A stretch of 7,133 bases of DNA from JAUVZF01 sp035529015. GTDB taxonomy: Bacteria; Planctomycetota; Phycisphaerae; FEN-1346. Numbering within the stretch: the first letter of the stretch is position 1; each line of letters begins with the position of its first letter. The stretch lies in contig DATKXP010000143.1 of NCBI GenBank assembly GCA_035529015.1, positions 1-7,133 of the forward strand. The letters run 5' to 3'. A program made the translations under genes and the position numbers. The notes beneath the pieces were generated by a model. That model did not search any database. It was given only the letters and a program-made list of their open reading frames with translations, and had not been told where the DNA came from. Shown one piece after another: positions 7,054 to 7,133 of the stretch.

Positions 7054-7133
7054 GATAGATCTGCGGGAGCGTGTGGTGCGGGCGTGCGATGAGAGCGTGC
7101 ACACGCACGAGGCGATCGCCGCGACGTTCGGTG
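7040..7133 (+). CDS. IS630-family transposase, N-terminal fragment (3' end outside window)
   Basis: Thirty-one full codons are visible, plus one base of the next. They read METYSIDLRERVVRACDES followed by VHTHEAIAATFG. The pattern Y-S-x-D-L-R-x-R-V-V, then about ten residues, then E-(A/V)-A-x-x-F-G is the start of the helix-turn-helix DNA-binding domain at the N-terminus of IS630-family transposases. The DDE catalytic domain would lie beyond the window. ATG at 7040 fits the family start best. A GTG at 7022 would add six residues, and an in-frame TAG at 7016-7018 blocks anything longer. There is no strong ribosome binding site, and the start codon sits in the loop of a predicted hairpin. Confidence 0.75.
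   Translation, partial: METYSIDLRERVVRACDESVHTHEAIAATFG

Larger units (their letters stand above)
6994..7133 (+). mobile_element. IS630-like insertion sequence, left end (runs off window)
   Basis: The ThuA-like frame breaks at CTAGAGCAGTTCACG, and 45 bases later a frame with an IS630-type transposase N-terminus begins. IS630/Tc1-mariner elements insert at TA dinucleotides and duplicate them; a TA lies at 6994-6995 exactly at the break. The terminal inverted repeat would start with GAGCAGTTCACGTTTGG. Only one end is in the window, so the repeat, the element length and the second TA copy cannot be checked here. Confidence 0.7.

Noticed and set aside
6875..7108. 77-codon - strand open frame across the IS junction
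   Set aside because: It is antisense to the ThuA-like fragment and to the transposase N-terminus, and has no recognisable product.

Overview
The window is GC-rich and reads almost entirely left to right on the + strand. It carries five exported or probably exported proteins, a truncated sixth gene, and the start of an insertion sequence at the right edge. The mix is typical of the Planctomycetota and related PVC-group bacteria: a formylglycine sulfatase, a PQQ-like beta-propeller protein, a Tat-exported aldo/keto reductase, a ThuA-like protein and secreted ankyrin-repeat proteins. This assignment is inferred from gene content; there is no marker gene in the window.

Layout: (1) 1-623, the 3' end of a gene whose unidentified upstream domain is joined by a Pro-rich linker to four ankyrin repeats. 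(2) 722-2233, a secreted protein with an ankyrin module followed by a TolB/PD40-type beta-propeller. (3) 2325-3629, a secreted PQQ-like (BamB-like) beta-propeller protein. (4) 3726-4769, a Tat-signal aldo/keto reductase with an intact catalytic tetrad. (5) 4834-6546, a Tat-signal type I sulfatase with an intact CSPSR formylglycine motif. (6) 6604-6996, a secreted ThuA-like protein that stops abruptly at 130 residues. (7) 6994-7133, the left end of an IS630-like element with the first 31 codons of its transposase.

The intact genes are separated by roughly 60-100 bases. Most have clear AGGAG-type ribosome binding sites, and no convincing terminator lies between them, so co-transcription is plausible. 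No gene-free stretch exceeds 300 bases; the gaps at 624-721, 2234-2324, 3630-3725, 4770-4833 and 6547-6603 hold ribosome binding sites and little else that I can support. As a group the genes fit an envelope-located module for attacking sulfated or otherwise modified carbohydrates: the sulfatase removes sulfate, the reductase and the ThuA-like protein act on sugar-type substrates, and the propeller and ankyrin proteins serve as binding or scaffold parts. That joint role is inference.

I see no clearly new defence system or other novel machine. The best observations are the apparent IS630 insertion that truncates the ThuA-like gene, with a stop codon made at the TA junction; a perfect hairpin holding the transposase ATG in its loop; and two adjacent genes sharing the same ankyrin cassette joined to different partner domains.
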